A stretch of DNA of 64,000 nucleotides from Methylopila sp. 73B (GCF_000526315.1 NZ_JAFV01000001.1:3970501-4034500); one strand, 5' to 3'. Positions 35,949 to 47,206 are shown, numbered from the stretch's first letter. Translations and numbers: made by a program. Notes: generated by a model not told the origin, from the letters alone.

Positions 35949-36431
35949 ATGCGTCTCGTCATTGCGGCCGTTGGCCGGCTGAAGGCCGGACCCGAACGCG
36001 AACTCGTGGGCCGCTACGTCGAGCGCGCCAGCCAGGTCGGCCGGGGGATCGCGCTGTCCGCGCCGGAGCTCGTGGAGCTCGACGAGAGCCGCGCCCGCAG
36101 GCCGGACGACCGCAAGCGCGACGAGGCCGCGGCGCTCGTCGCCGCGCTCGACCCCAAGCTCCTGATCTACGCGCTGGACGAGGGCGGCAAGTCGCCCACA
36201 AGCGAGGCCTTCGCCGCGGACCTCGGCCGCCGCCGGGACGACGGCGCGGCGGGCGTGGCGTTCGTGATCGGCGGGGCGGACGGGCTGGCGGAGGAGTTTC
36301 TGGCGCGGTCCACCGCAAAGCTCGCCTTCGGCGCGATGACCTGGCCGCACCAGATCGTGCGCCTGCTGCTCGCCGAACAGCTCTACCGCGCCGCGACCAT
36401 CCTCGCGGGTCATCCCTATCACCGCTCGTGA
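35949..36431 (+). CDS. rlmH: 23S rRNA pseudouridine-1915 methyltransferase RlmH
   Basis: A 160-residue SPOUT methyltransferase acting on helix 69 of 23S rRNA in assembled ribosomes. VGRLKAGPERELVGRYVERA at the start, ALDEGGKSPTSEAFA, then the knot FVIGGADGL and MTWPHQIVRLLLAEQLYRA, ending HPYHRS as in the whole family. Confidence 0.97.
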   Translation: MRLVIAAVGRLKAGPERELVGRYVERASQVGRGIALSAPELVELDESRARRPDDRKRDEAAALVAALDPKLLIYALDEGGKSPTSEAFAADLGRRRDDGAAGVAFVIGGADGLAEEFLARSTAKLAFGAMTWPHQIVRLLLAEQLYRAATILAGHPYHRS

Positions 36432-36450
36432 GATCCTGAAGCCGGCCGCC

Positions 36451-36585
36451 CTCTTCCCTTCTCCCCTTGTGGGAGAAGGTGGCGCGGAGCGCCGGATAAG
36501 GGGGGGCCGGGACATCCTGAACGGCGACGGAGGGCGTCCCGGACGACCCCTCACCCCAACCCTCTCCCGCAAGGGGAGAGGGGGA
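36451..36585. repeat. Palindromic intergenic repeat (family A)
   Basis: Begins with TTCTCCCCTTGTGGGAGAA and ends with CTCTCCCGCAAGGGGAGAG, the two halves inverted around GGGCGTCCCGGACGACCCC. Part of the 312-base gap between rlmH and envC. The remaining 36586-36743 holds no gene; a CtrA-like box is at 36705. Confidence 0.72.
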
Positions 36586-36704
36586 CCGCAACGGCGCGCT
36601 TATCCGCGACCGAGCGAGACAAGCTCGCCCGTCGAGACACGCGCTCTTCCGCCATGGCTTTTCGCCGCCCCGTTGCGGGCCGGCCGAAAACCCGGCAGGT
36701 GTGG

Positions 36705-36719
36705 TTAGCGAAACCTTAA
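36705..36719 (+). promoter_or_regulatory. CtrA-like box upstream of envC
   Basis: TTAG-N7-TTAA, one mismatch from the CtrA consensus TTAA-N7-TTAA, centred 32 bases before the envC ATG. CtrA is the cell-cycle regulator of alphaproteobacteria; EnvC-type proteins act at division. Weak, because half-sites this short occur by chance. Confidence 0.3.
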
Positions 36720-36743
36720 GTCTCAGGCCGCTCAAATCCCCCG

Positions 36744-38059
36744 ATGAGCCGACTTCGCCTTCTCCGCGCGCTTGGGCTCGGCGCCGCCTTGGCCGCGGCG
36801 TCGGGCGCGGTCGCACGCGCCCAGGACGGGCCGCCCCCGGCCGTCTCCGAGGACCAGCGCAAGGCGCTGGACGAGAAGCGGGAGGCGCTGCGGCTGGCCG
36901 ACGAGGAGCGCCAGCGCATCGCCGCCGAGATCGAGGCCCTGAAGGGCGAGCGCGGCAAGCTGCAGGCCGCCCTCATCGACGCCGCCGGCGCCATTCGCCA
37001 GCGCGAGCCCCAGGTCGCCGAGCGCGAGACGCGCATCGCCGAGATGGCCGAATCGGAACGCCAGCTGAAGGCCTCGCTGCTCGCGCGGCGCGGCGTTCTC
37101 GCGGAAGTGATCGCCGCGCTGCAGCGCATGGGACGGCAGCCGCCGCCGGCGCTGCTGGTCCGCCCCAACGACGCGCTGGAGGCGGTGCGCTCCGCGATCC
37201 TGCTGGGCGCGGTGGTGCCAGACATGCGCGCGGAGGCCGAATCGCTCGGCTCGGACCTGCGCGAAATGTCCCGGCTCAAGGGCATGATGACCGACGAGCG
37301 CGACGAACTGGCCGGCGAACTCGCCGACCTCGGACGCGAACGCGCGCGCCTCGCCGCGCTGATGGACGAACGCCAGCGCCGCATGGGGGCGCGCGAGGCG
37401 GATCTCGCCGGCGAGACCGCCAAGGCTCAGGCGATGGCCCGCGACGTGAAGGACCTCGAGGGGTTGATCGCCCGGGTGGAGCAGGAGGTCGCCGGCGCCC
37501 GCGCCGCGGCCGAGGCGGCGCAGGCCGCCGCGGCGGCCGGTCGGCCCGCCGGCGACGAGACGCGGCGCAAGGTCGACCTCGCGGCGTTGCACGACGCCAC
37601 CCGACTCGCGCCGGCGCTGCCCTTCGCGGAGACGCGCGGCATGCTGCCGCTGCCGGTGGCGGGCCAGAAGCTGCGCGATTTCGGCCGGCCGAACGGCGCG
37701 GGCGGCGCGGAGCAGGGGCTTTCGCTCGCCGCCCGACCCGGCGCGCCGGTCACGGCGCCCGCGGACGGCTGGGTGGTCTACGCAGGGCCGTTCCGCTCCT
37801 ACGGGCAACTCTTGATCCTCGACGCCGGCGGCGGCTATCATATCCTTCTTGCGGGAATGGAGCGGATCACCGTCGGCCTCAAGCAGTTCGTCCTCGCGGG
37901 CGAACCGGTGGCCGTGATGAGCGGGGATCCTTCCGGAGCGACGCCGACCGCCGCAGCCGGAGCTCAGAAATCCGTGCTATATGTCGAGTTCCGCAAGGAC
38001 GGCGGCTCGATCGACCCGACCCCATGGTGGGCCGGCGTCCCAGGCGAAAAGGTAGGCGG

Positions 38060-38063
<4 letters not shown>
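36744..38063 (+). CDS. envC: EnvC-type murein hydrolase activator
   Basis: A 439-residue periplasmic protein. Signal peptide (RLLRALGLGAALAAASGAVARA), long coiled coils (about residues 30-265, heptad-rich, RQREPQVAERETRIAEMAE), then a C-terminal LytM/M23 domain. The LytM zinc residues are not intact (the usual HxGxD region reads GAEQGLSLAA and the last strand reads LYVEFRKDGG), as in EnvC, which activates amidases rather than cutting peptidoglycan. Stop overlaps the ctpA start (ATGA). Confidence 0.92.
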
Positions 38064-39391
<1,328 letters not shown>

Positions 39392-39450
39392 CGGCGGCCC
39401 CGCCGGACCTGATCTTCCGCGGCCGTCTCCGGCGAAAGCCTGAGGCGGCC

Positions 39451-39480
39451 GCGTTGCGAATCCGCTATGATTCGCAACGC
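39451..39480. repeat. Perfect 12-base palindrome
   Basis: GCGTTGCGAATC, loop CGCTAT, GATTCGCAACGC, 60 bases after ctpA and 33 bases before the deacetylase-like gene. No T-run follows. TATGAT within it resembles a -10, so a terminator or an operator are both possible. Confidence 0.55.
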
Positions 39481-39512
39481 GCCACCGGGACGGCGCGCAG
39501 CGATCCGGGGCG

Positions 39513-40703
39513 ATGACCCACGACGATCTCGAAAAGCCCGTGGAGGGCAGACTGGGGAAGATGCGGGCCGCGGCCGCGCGTCGGCGTCCGCGCGTCGACC
39601 CCGCCGCGGTCTTGGCGGCCGCAGTCCTCGCGGTCCTCGCGTTCGGCGGCGTCTGGGCGATGGTCGTGACCGACCCGCTCGGCGGCCAGCCCGTCGTGAC
39701 CGCCGCGATCGAGCGTCGCGGCGCGCCCGCCCCGGAGACCGCGGCGGCCCCCGAGACCCACGCCGAAGCGAAGCCGGAGGCGGCGTCCCGCGACGGGGTG
39801 CCGATCGTGCGGCCGGGCGATCCCATGCCGAAGAGCGGCCCGGTCATCATTCGCGTGCCCGGCGCGGAAGACGGCCGCACGGCCAAGAGCGGCGCGCGCG
39901 CCGCGCCGGGCGAGATCGACACGGCGCTTCTGGAGGACAGCCGCTACGGCGGTCTGCCGCGCGTCGCGGCCGATGGCCGGCGGCCCCTCGACGCCTACGC
40001 CCGCGGCGCGGAGACCGCCACGGGCGCCCGGGTCGCGCTGGTCGTCGGCGGGCTGGGGGTCGGCCGCGAGGCGACGCTGCAGGCGCTGGCGGCGTTGCCG
40101 GCGGAGGTGTCGGTCGCGTTCTCGCCCTATGGTTCCGACGTCGCCGATCTCGTGGCCAAGGCGCGCGGGGCCGGCCGCGAGGTCCTGCTGCAGGCGCCGA
40201 TGGAGCCGTTCGACTACCCCGCCAACGACCCCGGCCCGCAGACCCTGCTGACCAACCTTCCGGCGTCCGCCAACCTCGAGCGGCTGCGCTGGTCGCTCGG
40301 CCGCGCCGAAGGCTATGTCGGGCTGGCCCCGCTCGCCGGCGCCCGCTTCCTCGAGACCGAGCCCGCGCTGCAGCCGATCTTCGTCGAGCTCGCGCGGCGC
40401 GGGTTGATGTTCATCGGCGGCGCGCCCAACCGCGCCGACAAGGCCTCGCCGATCGCCGGCCAGGCGGGGTTGCCCTTCGCCCGCCCCGCGGTGGTGGTCG
40501 ACGCCGCGTCCGACGCGGAGGGCGTCGACGTGGCGCTCGCCCGCCTCGAACGCGAGGCGCGCTCGGGCAAGGTCGCCGTCGGTTGGGCCACGCTGTCGCC
40601 CCTGCTCCTGAAACGCGTCGACATCTGGCGGGCGGGTCTGGCGGAGCGCGGCGTCGCGCTCGTGCCCGTCAGCGCCGCCGGCGGCGCGCAGACCCGATCG
40701 TGA
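39513..40703 (+). CDS. Divergent polysaccharide deacetylase family protein
   Basis: A 396-residue protein with one N-terminal membrane helix ([22 protein letters not shown]), a Pro/Ala-rich linker and a C-terminal NodB-like barrel (about 165-390). The family block [20 protein letters not shown] is strong. The usual metal-binding Asp pair at the barrel start is replaced ([11 protein letters not shown]), so deacetylase activity is doubtful. Position between ctpA and rppH is conserved in Hyphomicrobiales. Confidence 0.9.
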   Translation: MTHDDLEKPVEGRLGKMRAAAARRRPRVDPAAVLAAAVLAVLAFGGVWAMVVTDPLGGQPVVTAAIERRGAPAPETAAAPETHAEAKPEAASRDGVPIVRPGDPMPKSGPVIIRVPGAEDGRTAKSGARAAPGEIDTALLEDSRYGGLPRVAADGRRPLDAYARGAETATGARVALVVGGLGVGREATLQALAALPAEVSVAFSPYGSDVADLVAKARGAGREVLLQAPMEPFDYPANDPGPQTLLTNLPASANLERLRWSLGRAEGYVGLAPLAGARFLETEPALQPIFVELARRGLMFIGGAPNRADKASPIAGQAGLPFARPAVVVDAASDAEGVDVALARLEREARSGKVAVGWATLSPLLLKRVDIWRAGLAERGVALVPVSAAGGAQTRS

Positions 40704-40710
40704 CCGGCCC

Positions 40711-41214
40711 ATGACCGATCTCCCCTACCGCCGCTGCGTCGGCATCATGCTCGTCAACGCCGACGGCCGCGTCTTCGTCGGCCGCCGCAAGGGGGGCGAC
40801 GTCGAACCCCGGGTCCGCGCCTACGAGTGGCAGATGCCGCAGGGCGGGATCGACCGCGGCGAGGAGCCGCTGGCGGCCGCCAAGCGCGAGCTCTACGAGG
40901 AGACCGGCGTGTCGTCGGTCGAACTGATCGCCGAATCCCCCGCCTGGTACGCCTACGACTTCCCGCCGGAGGTGCTCGCGCGCACCCGCTCCGGGCGCTA
41001 CCGCGGGCAGACGCAGCGCTGGTTCGCCTTTCGCTTCACTGGCCACGACGCCGAGGTCAACGTGGCTTCGCCCGGCGGCCACAAAGCCGAGTTCTCGGAC
41101 TGGCGGTGGGCCGACATCGCCGAGCTGCCGGAGTTGATCGTGCCGTTCAAGCGCGGGGTCTATGACGAAGTGCTCAAGGCCTTCGCGCCGGTCGTCAAGG
41201 CGTCCGACGCGTGA
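40711..41214 (+). CDS. rppH: RNA pyrophosphohydrolase RppH
   Basis: A 167-residue Nudix hydrolase that removes pyrophosphate from mRNA 5' ends, starting decay. The Nudix box is [20 protein letters not shown], followed by TGV; N-terminal [21 protein letters not shown] and WQMPQGG are family traits. Starts seven bases after the deacetylase stop and overlaps the acyl-CoA synthetase start (GTGA). Confidence 0.96.
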   Translation: MTDLPYRRCVGIMLVNADGRVFVGRRKGGDVEPRVRAYEWQMPQGGIDRGEEPLAAAKRELYEETGVSSVELIAESPAWYAYDFPPEVLARTRSGRYRGQTQRWFAFRFTGHDAEVNVASPGGHKAEFSDWRWADIAELPELIVPFKRGVYDEVLKAFAPVVKASDA

Positions 41215-42866
41215 GCGGCGACGGGCCGGCGCGGCTCGGCGGGGACGCCGCGCCGCTGCCGGAAATCAGGGACTACGACCGGCTTCGCGCCGCCTTCGAC
41301 TGGAACCTGCCGGCGCGCTTCAGCATCGCCGAAGCGATCTGCGACCGCTGGGCGATCGACGAGCCCGACCGCGTCGCGGTGCTCGTCAAGCGGCCCGGCG
41401 AGGCGCTCGCGCCCACCACCTACGGCGAGATCCGCACGGCCTCCCACGCGCTGGCCGCGGGACTCGCCGCGCGCGGGGTCGTGCGGGGCGATCGGGTCGG
41501 GGTGATGCTGCCCCAGGGGGCGGAGGCGATCGTCGCCCATGTGGCGATCTCCCGGCTCGGCGGCATCGCCATGCCGCTCGCGCTCGCCTTCGGGCCGGAC
41601 GCGCTGGCCCACCGTCTGACCGACTCCGGCGCCAAGGCCGTCGTCACCACGGCGGCCGGGCTCGAACGGCTGGCCGGCATGGCGACGCCCGCGCCGGCGC
41701 TCGAGATCGTGGTCTCAGTCGACGGCGCCGACGGCGACGCGCTCGGCTACGACGCCCTGCTCGCCGAAGGCGGGGCGGCGCCCGAGGTCGAGCTTGGGCC
41801 GGAGGCGCCCGCGTTGATGATCTACACCTCCGGCACGACCGGCGCGGCCAAGGGCGCGCTGCACGCCGGCCGGGTTCTGATCGGGCACCTGCCGGGCTTC
41901 CGCATGACCCACGACTTCCTGCCGCGGGCGGGCGATCGCGCCTGGACGCCGGCGGACTGGGCCTGGGCCGGCGGCCTGCTCAACCTCGCGATGCCGGCGC
42001 TGCACTACGGCGTGCCTGTCGTGGCGCAGCCCCGCGCGAAGTTCGATCCCGAGGCGGCCTTCGCGCTGCTGGAGGAGGCCGAGGTCCGGAACGCCTTCGT
42101 GCCGCCCACCGCGCTCCGGCTGATGGCCGCGGTCGCGAAGCCGCGCGAGCGGTTCCGGCTGGAGCTGCGGTCGGTGGTCTCCGCCGGCGAGGCGCTGGGC
42201 GAGACGGCGTTCCGCTGGGCCCAGGACGAGCTCGGCCTCATCGTCAACGAGGTCTATGGCCAGACCGAGTGCAACTACGTGCTGGCCTCCGCCGCGGGCG
42301 TCGGCGTGTCGCGGCCGGGCTTTATCGGCAAGCCGACGCCGGGCCATGAGGTGGCGCTGTTCGACGCCGAGGGCCGCCCCTGCGCGCCGGGCGAGCCGGG
42401 CGAGATCTGCGTGCGCCGGCCCGACCCGGTGATGTTCCTCGGCTACTGGAACCAGCCGGAGGCGACCGCGGCCAAGTTTCGCGGCGACTGGATGACGACC
42501 GGCGATCAGGCGGTCATGGACGCCGACGGCTACGTGCGCTTCGTGGGCCGCGACGACGACGTCATCACCTCATCCGGCTACCGCGTCGGCCCGACGGAGA
42601 TCGAGGACTGCCTGTCGCGCCATCCGGCGGTCGCGCTCGCGGCGGTGGTGGGCAAGCCCGATCCGACGCGCACCCAGATCGTGAAGGCCTTCGTGCAACT
42701 GCGCGAGGGCGTCGTCGGCGACGACGCGCTGGCTGACGCGATCCGCACCTTCGTCCGCGACCGCCTCTCGGCGCACGAATACCCGCGCGAGGTGGAGTTC
42801 GTCGCCGAACTACCGCTGACGACCACCGGCAAGGTCATCCGCCGGCTGCTTCGCGAGCGGGCATAG
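41211..42866 (+). CDS. AMP-forming acyl-CoA synthetase
   Basis: A 551-residue adenylate-forming enzyme of the acetyl/medium-chain acyl-CoA synthetase group. P-loop [16 protein letters not shown], then [36 protein letters not shown], and the catalytic Lys in [13 protein letters not shown] near the end. The exact acid substrate is not clear from sequence. GTG start at 41211 overlaps rppH. Confidence 0.92.
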   Translation: MSGDGPARLGGDAAPLPEIRDYDRLRAAFDWNLPARFSIAEAICDRWAIDEPDRVAVLVKRPGEALAPTTYGEIRTASHALAAGLAARGVVRGDRVGVMLPQGAEAIVAHVAISRLGGIAMPLALAFGPDALAHRLTDSGAKAVVTTAAGLERLAGMATPAPALEIVVSVDGADGDALGYDALLAEGGAAPEVELGPEAPALMIYTSGTTGAAKGALHAGRVLIGHLPGFRMTHDFLPRAGDRAWTPADWAWAGGLLNLAMPALHYGVPVVAQPRAKFDPEAAFALLEEAEVRNAFVPPTALRLMAAVAKPRERFRLELRSVVSAGEALGETAFRWAQDELGLIVNEVYGQTECNYVLASAAGVGVSRPGFIGKPTPGHEVALFDAEGRPCAPGEPGEICVRRPDPVMFLGYWNQPEATAAKFRGDWMTTGDQAVMDADGYVRFVGRDDDVITSSGYRVGPTEIEDCLSRHPAVALAAVVGKPDPTRTQIVKAFVQLREGVVGDDALADAIRTFVRDRLSAHEYPREVEFVAELPLTTTGKVIRRLLRERA

Positions 42867-42982
42867 CGTCATCCCGGCCGCCGCGAAGCGGAGAGCCGGG
42901 ATCGTCCTCCGAATTGGCGCTGGTCGTAAGCGCAGGCCGGACGACGATCCCGGCTCGGGCTTCCGCCCGTCCGGGATGACGC
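42866..42982. repeat. Palindromic element between convergent genes (family B)
   Basis: Outer arms GCGTCATCCCGG (42866-42877) and CCGGGATGACGC (42971-42982) are perfect inverses; inner arms around 42891-42912 and 42938-42955 (GCCGGGATCGTC / GACGATCCCGGC) also pair. It occupies the gap between the acyl-CoA synthetase (+) and cupin (-) genes, so it likely terminates both. The segment 42944-42983 recurs with small changes at 61294-61332. Confidence 0.75.
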
Positions 42983-42991
42983 CTGTCGCTC

Positions 42992-43942
42992 TCAGGCGGC
43001 CTTCTTCTCGGCAGCCTTCTGGGCCTCGTAGTAGTAGTTCGCCTTCTTGCCGAACACGACCGAGCGCAGCAGGCGGCGCATGGTCTCGTTGCGGCGGAGC
43101 GGCTCGATCGCCGAGCGGGCCGCGGTGTAGGCCGCGACCTTGAGGCCGTCGAGCGCAGGCTTCCTGCCGGGGGCCGGCTGGGCGAAGCCCTTCTCCCGCA
43201 GCCAGGCGTTCATGAACAGCAGCTTGTTCCGGCGCACGACGTCCGCCGAGCGCCAGGTGATCGCCATCGAGATGGAGTAGTCGTCGCCGGTGCGGACCCA
43301 GTGCGGGACCTGATACGGCACGAACACGCCTTCGCCGGGCTTCAGGTCGTAGACCGTCGCGCGCTCCTCGAACTTCGGCTCGTAGGGCAGGTTGCGATGC
43401 TTCGACGGCGCGCTCTCCAGCAGCTCTTCCGACACCAGCGAACGGTCGTCGTTGTCGAACAGGTGGAAGAACTTCGGGCCGCGGATCTGAACGAAGAAGT
43501 TGTCCTCGTTGTCGCTGTGGAACGGCGTCACCGAGTTCGCGGACGAGACGAAGATGTAGCCCTCGATGTCGCGGAAGCTTGCGCCGTCGAGGCTGGTGTG
43601 GCCGAGCTGCTTCGCGATCGACAGCAGCGCCTCCTCCATCATCGCGCGGTAGGCCGGCACGCTCTCGACGCGCTTCAGCACCATCCAGGCGCCGGCGGTC
43701 TCGATCTGCGCCACCACCTCCTCGGGCGTAAGGCTCACCAGCGGGGTGTCCTCGGCCTTCTGGTTCGGCTGGAGCTTGCCGGAGTTGTACTCGAACCGGT
43801 CGCGCTCGAGCTCCTTCGTCAGCGCGATCAGCCGCGGCAGCTGCAGCAGCGGATGCGAGGCGAGATCGTGGGTGATGCGGAAATGGCGGAGCGGGTAGGA
43901 AGCCGCGAGATCCGTCGCGGCGGCGCTGAGCGTTGCGTTCAT
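42992..43942 (-). CDS. Cupin-like (JmjC-type) oxygenase domain protein
   Basis: A 316-residue protein with a double-stranded beta-helix core. The Fe(II) ligands appear as HSD in TPFHSDNEDNFFVQIRGPKFF and a later His in VPYQVPHWVRTGDDY, a typical 2-oxoglutarate oxygenase facial triad of the cupin_8/JmjC group. The C-terminal 80 residues are basic and helical (SAIEPLRRNETMRRLLRS). The ATG overlaps the stop of the flippase-GNAT gene (ATGA), so they are co-translated. Substrate unknown; hydroxylation of a cell-surface product is an inference. Confidence 0.85.
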   Translation of the reverse strand: MNATLSAAATDLAASYPLRHFRITHDLASHPLLQLPRLIALTKELERDRFEYNSGKLQPNQKAEDTPLVSLTPEEVVAQIETAGAWMVLKRVESVPAYRAMMEEALLSIAKQLGHTSLDGASFRDIEGYIFVSSANSVTPFHSDNEDNFFVQIRGPKFFHLFDNDDRSLVSEELLESAPSKHRNLPYEPKFEERATVYDLKPGEGVFVPYQVPHWVRTGDDYSISMAITWRSADVVRRNKLLFMNAWLREKGFAQPAPGRKPALDGLKVAAYTAARSAIEPLRRNETMRRLLRSVVFGKKANYYYEAQKAAEKKAA

Positions 43943-46572
43943 CGAACGAGTCCTTTTGCGCGGAGGTAGAGGTCCCGCAGCTGGACGCGGGCGCGGCGGC
44001 GCAGGCGTTCGGCGGCGGCGGAGAGGGCGAGCGTGCGGGCGGCCCCGGGACGCGACGACACCATCAGGTCGACGAGGGCGAGCTTGTCGCGCCAGATGTG
44101 GTCGATCATCGGGTGGTTCGCGATGGCGGTGGAGTCGACGCTGTCGATCTCCGGGTCTTCGAGCAGGCGGCGCGTGAGTTCGAGCGTGAGATGCACGCCC
44201 GGCGAGTTCTTGGCGAAGCGTTCGTCGTAGGCCGTTTTATAATACCACGCGCGACGGCCGTTCACGAGCACCAGCGCCGAGGCGACGACGGCGTCGCCGG
44301 CCGTCATCTCGAGGAAGCGGACGTCGCCGTTCGCCGCGAGGTTTTCGATCGTCTCGCGGATGAAGGCGAGCTGGTCGGCGTTGTCGCGCATCGACGTGCC
44401 GCCCTTGCCCTTCCAGCCGCTGGCCTCAAGGGCCAGGAAGCGGTCGAGCGCGCCGGGCGTCTCGTGCGCCGCGCGGGCTTCGGAAAAGGAGATCGGCGCC
44501 TCGTCGCCGAGGCGGCGCAGCTGGCGGCGCAGCTCCTTCAGCTTCTTTGACGACAGCGAGGCCGTGAGGAAGGCCTCCGGGTCGGCGCCGGTGACGAGCA
44601 ACGCGCGGCCGTAGCCGTCGATCCGCTCCGAAGCGCGGCCGGTGGCGGCGAGCGCCGTCCGGAGGGCCGCGGCGGCCGGGCCGTGCTCGGGCAGCAGGCG
44701 GAACAGCAGCGTGGCGCGGCCCGAACGCGCGAGGCCGTCGAGCAGCGCGGCGATGGCTTCGGGCGCGCGTGCGGCGTCGAGGAGCGGCGTGCCGAGCGGG
44801 CCGAGATAGGCCCAGAGGGTGGTCGACGCGCCGCCGGTCCAGGGCAGCAGGCGGCGCGGGGTGATGGGCAGCGCCGCGAGCATCGCGCCGGCCGCGTCCC
44901 ACACGACCGCGAAGCGAACTCGGCGCGCGGTCGCGAGATGCGCCGCCGCCGGTATCGCGAAGTCGGGGGCCGCGAAGGGCGTCGGTTCGGCCGCGCGGGC
45001 GGCGAGGTCCGCCCAGGCGGCGCGGACGCGCGTCATGGCCGCGACGTCGAGGATCTCAAAGCGCGCGCCGGCGGCGACGCCGAGATCGAGCGAGGGCGCG
45101 GGACCGACGGCGCCCATGTCGGTCGCGCCGGTCGCGACGCTTTCGGCCACCCGCGAGACGACGGGACGGCCGCCCGGGCCACGTCCCCAGGGCAGGGCGC
45201 CGAGACCGAGGCGGCGGCGCGTGATGACGAACAGCAGGATCGACTCCATCACCAGGGTGAGCGAGGTGGCGGCCGCCGCGCCCATCATGCCGAAGCCCGG
45301 CACCAGGGCGATCGCGAGCGCGATGTTGAGCAGGAAGGCGCCGCCGTAGACCGCGGCGCAGACGTTCTGCTGGCCCAGCATGTTGAGCAGGCGCTCGAGC
45401 GGTCCGACAGTCGCGCGGGCGAGCAGCCCGATCGCGATCACGAACAGCACGGGGTAGCCCTCGACGAAGGCGGGGCCGAACAGCCACAGGATCGGCCAGC
45501 CGAGCGCCAGGATGATCACGGCGCCGCCGAGCGAGGGCCAGAAGGTCCAACGGGCGGCGTCGCGCACCATGGTCTCGAGCCGCTCGCGCTCGCCGGCGAC
45601 GGCGTATTCGGTGAAGCGGTGGGCGACCGCCGCCGAGACCGAGAACGAGACGAAGGCGACGAGCGACATCACCTTCACGGCGGCGTAGTAGACGCCGACT
45701 TCGTGCGGCTCGCGGAACGCGGAGAGCACCAGCACGTCGGTGTAGGCGAGGAGCAGGTAGAAGCCCTCGACCATGAAGATCGGCAGCGACACCGCCATCC
45801 AGGTGCGCGGCGCGAAGGCGCGGGGGCCGCGCGGCGTGCGCGCCCGCAGGCGCTTCTCGAGCAGCGCGAGCTGGGCGATGGCGGTGACCCAGGTGGCGAC
45901 GATGGTGGCAGCCATCGCGGTCACGGCGGTCGGGGCGTAGGCCGCCCAGCTCAGCGCCGCGAGCAGCGCGAGGATCAGCAGCGGCCGGACGAGGTAGGCC
46001 GGCGCCAGCGCGACGTCGATCCAGTTGTAGGTGCGGGCGATGCCGTCCTGGACGTCGGTCAGCACGTACATGGGCACGCAGACCAGGGCGAGCACCAGCG
46101 GCACGATCGCCCAGTGATCGAGGACGTCGCCGAACAGCCAGAGCGCGAGCAGGCCGACCGCGGTGACCACGGTGGCGAAGACCATCGACAGCAGCCGGCT
46201 GCCGAGTAGGAAGCCGCGCAGCAGCGCGTGGTCGCCGCCGTCGGCGTATTCGGGGATGAACTTCTGCGGCGCGGAGGCGAGGCCGAGGCTGGTCATGCCG
46301 CCGAGTAGCAGCACCCATGTCCAGACGTAGACGTAGATCCCGTACTCGCTCTCGCCCATCCAGCGCGCGAGCAGGATCTGGGACGCAAAGGCGATGCCGG
46401 CGTTGCCGACCCGGAACAGGAACGCGCCGCCCGCGACCTTCTTCGCGGTCGCGGTGTCCGAGCGGTCGGCGAGCAGCCCACGCAGGCGCGCGGCCAGGCG
46501 GGCGACGGGGTTCAACCCGTTCGGCTCCTCTGCGTCGCGGCCGTCATGGCATGCGCTTGCGTCGCTGGGCAT
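43939..46572 (-). CDS. Oligosaccharide flippase fused to GNAT (CelD/BcsL-like) domain
   Basis: An 877-residue two-part protein. Residues about 40-480 form 12-14 membrane helices of the MATE/Wzx flippase type (KKVAGGAFLFRVGNAGIAFASQ, TFWPSLGGAVIILALGWPILWLF, MMGAAAATSLTLVMESILL). Residues about 510-877 form a CelD/BcsL-type acetyltransferase (FLALEASGWKGKGGTSM, YYKTAYDERFAKNSPG). The frame is continuous, with no stop or restart at the join. ATG 46572 chosen, with AGGGA upstream; the open frame extends further back without support. Overlaps the cupin gene downstream. Suggests export and acylation of a lipid-linked glycan. Confidence 0.88.
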   Translation of the reverse strand: MPSDASACHDGRDAEEPNGLNPVARLAARLRGLLADRSDTATAKKVAGGAFLFRVGNAGIAFASQILLARWMGESEYGIYVYVWTWVLLLGGMTSLGLASAPQKFIPEYADGGDHALLRGFLLGSRLLSMVFATVVTAVGLLALWLFGDVLDHWAIVPLVLALVCVPMYVLTDVQDGIARTYNWIDVALAPAYLVRPLLILALLAALSWAAYAPTAVTAMAATIVATWVTAIAQLALLEKRLRARTPRGPRAFAPRTWMAVSLPIFMVEGFYLLLAYTDVLVLSAFREPHEVGVYYAAVKVMSLVAFVSFSVSAAVAHRFTEYAVAGERERLETMVRDAARWTFWPSLGGAVIILALGWPILWLFGPAFVEGYPVLFVIAIGLLARATVGPLERLLNMLGQQNVCAAVYGGAFLLNIALAIALVPGFGMMGAAAATSLTLVMESILLFVITRRRLGLGALPWGRGPGGRPVVSRVAESVATGATDMGAVGPAPSLDLGVAAGARFEILDVAAMTRVRAAWADLAARAAEPTPFAAPDFAIPAAAHLATARRVRFAVVWDAAGAMLAALPITPRRLLPWTGGASTTLWAYLGPLGTPLLDAARAPEAIAALLDGLARSGRATLLFRLLPEHGPAAAALRTALAATGRASERIDGYGRALLVTGADPEAFLTASLSSKKLKELRRQLRRLGDEAPISFSEARAAHETPGALDRFLALEASGWKGKGGTSMRDNADQLAFIRETIENLAANGDVRFLEMTAGDAVVASALVLVNGRRAWYYKTAYDERFAKNSPGVHLTLELTRRLLEDPEIDSVDSTAIANHPMIDHIWRDKLALVDLMVSSRPGAARTLALSAAAERLRRRARVQLRDLYLRAKGLVR

Positions 46573-46618
46573 TCGACGATCCCTACTCGATTGAGGCAAT
46601 CGAATAACGCCGCCGCGC

Positions 46619-47206
46619 TTAAGGATGGGTTCGGGAAGATCGTAAACGAAGTCGTCCCTGGAAGCCGTCGTTTTCGAGGTAGTCCAGCTCAGCGGCGCTC
46701 GATCTCCGCCCAACTATGACGTTCCGATGTGGAAACCGTCCGAACCGCTCGATGATCTCGGCGTGAACGACCGCCCATCGTAGGCTTTCGGCGTCGCCCG
46801 ACGCGCGAAACAGCGCGAGCGCCCGACGTTGCAGCGCAATATCTTCGGCGTGCTCGAACGGCATATAGAAAAACTGGCGCAGCGGCCAGGGCGTGCGGCG
46901 GTCCAAGCCGCGGGCGACGGCGGCCGTCGCGACCTCCTGCGCGGCGGCATCGGTCGCGAAGGCTCGGGCCGCGCCGCGGAACAGGTTGCGCGGCGCCTGA
47001 TCGAGAAGGATCAGCAGGCCAAGGGCGCCGACCGGCGTCTCCGCCCAATCGTCGAGGGCGCCGCCGGCCGCGGCGCGTTGCAGCCGCCCGAGGCGGCGGC
47101 GGACGAGGGCGTCGAAGGCGTCGCTCTGCGCGTACCACCGGTCGTGGCCGGCCGCCCGCCAGAAGCCGACGGTCGCGACCGCGGCCTTCGGCGGAGGCTG
47201 CGTCAT
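46619..47206 (-). CDS. DUF924 family protein
   Basis: A 195-residue helical protein with the DUF924 blocks VGFWRAAGHDRWYAQSDAFDA, LILLDQAPRNLFRGAARAFATD, FFYMPFEHAEDIALQ and FGRFPHRNVIVGR. The family has no assigned function; the fold is TPR-like. ATG 47206 overlaps the DUF3429 stop (ATGA). The flippase fusion starts 46 bases downstream. Confidence 0.92.
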   Translation of the reverse strand: MTQPPPKAAVATVGFWRAAGHDRWYAQSDAFDALVRRRLGRLQRAAAGGALDDWAETPVGALGLLILLDQAPRNLFRGAARAFATDAAAQEVATAAVARGLDRRTPWPLRQFFYMPFEHAEDIALQRRALALFRASGDAESLRWAVVHAEIIERFGRFPHRNVIVGRRSSAAELDYLENDGFQGRLRLRSSRTHP

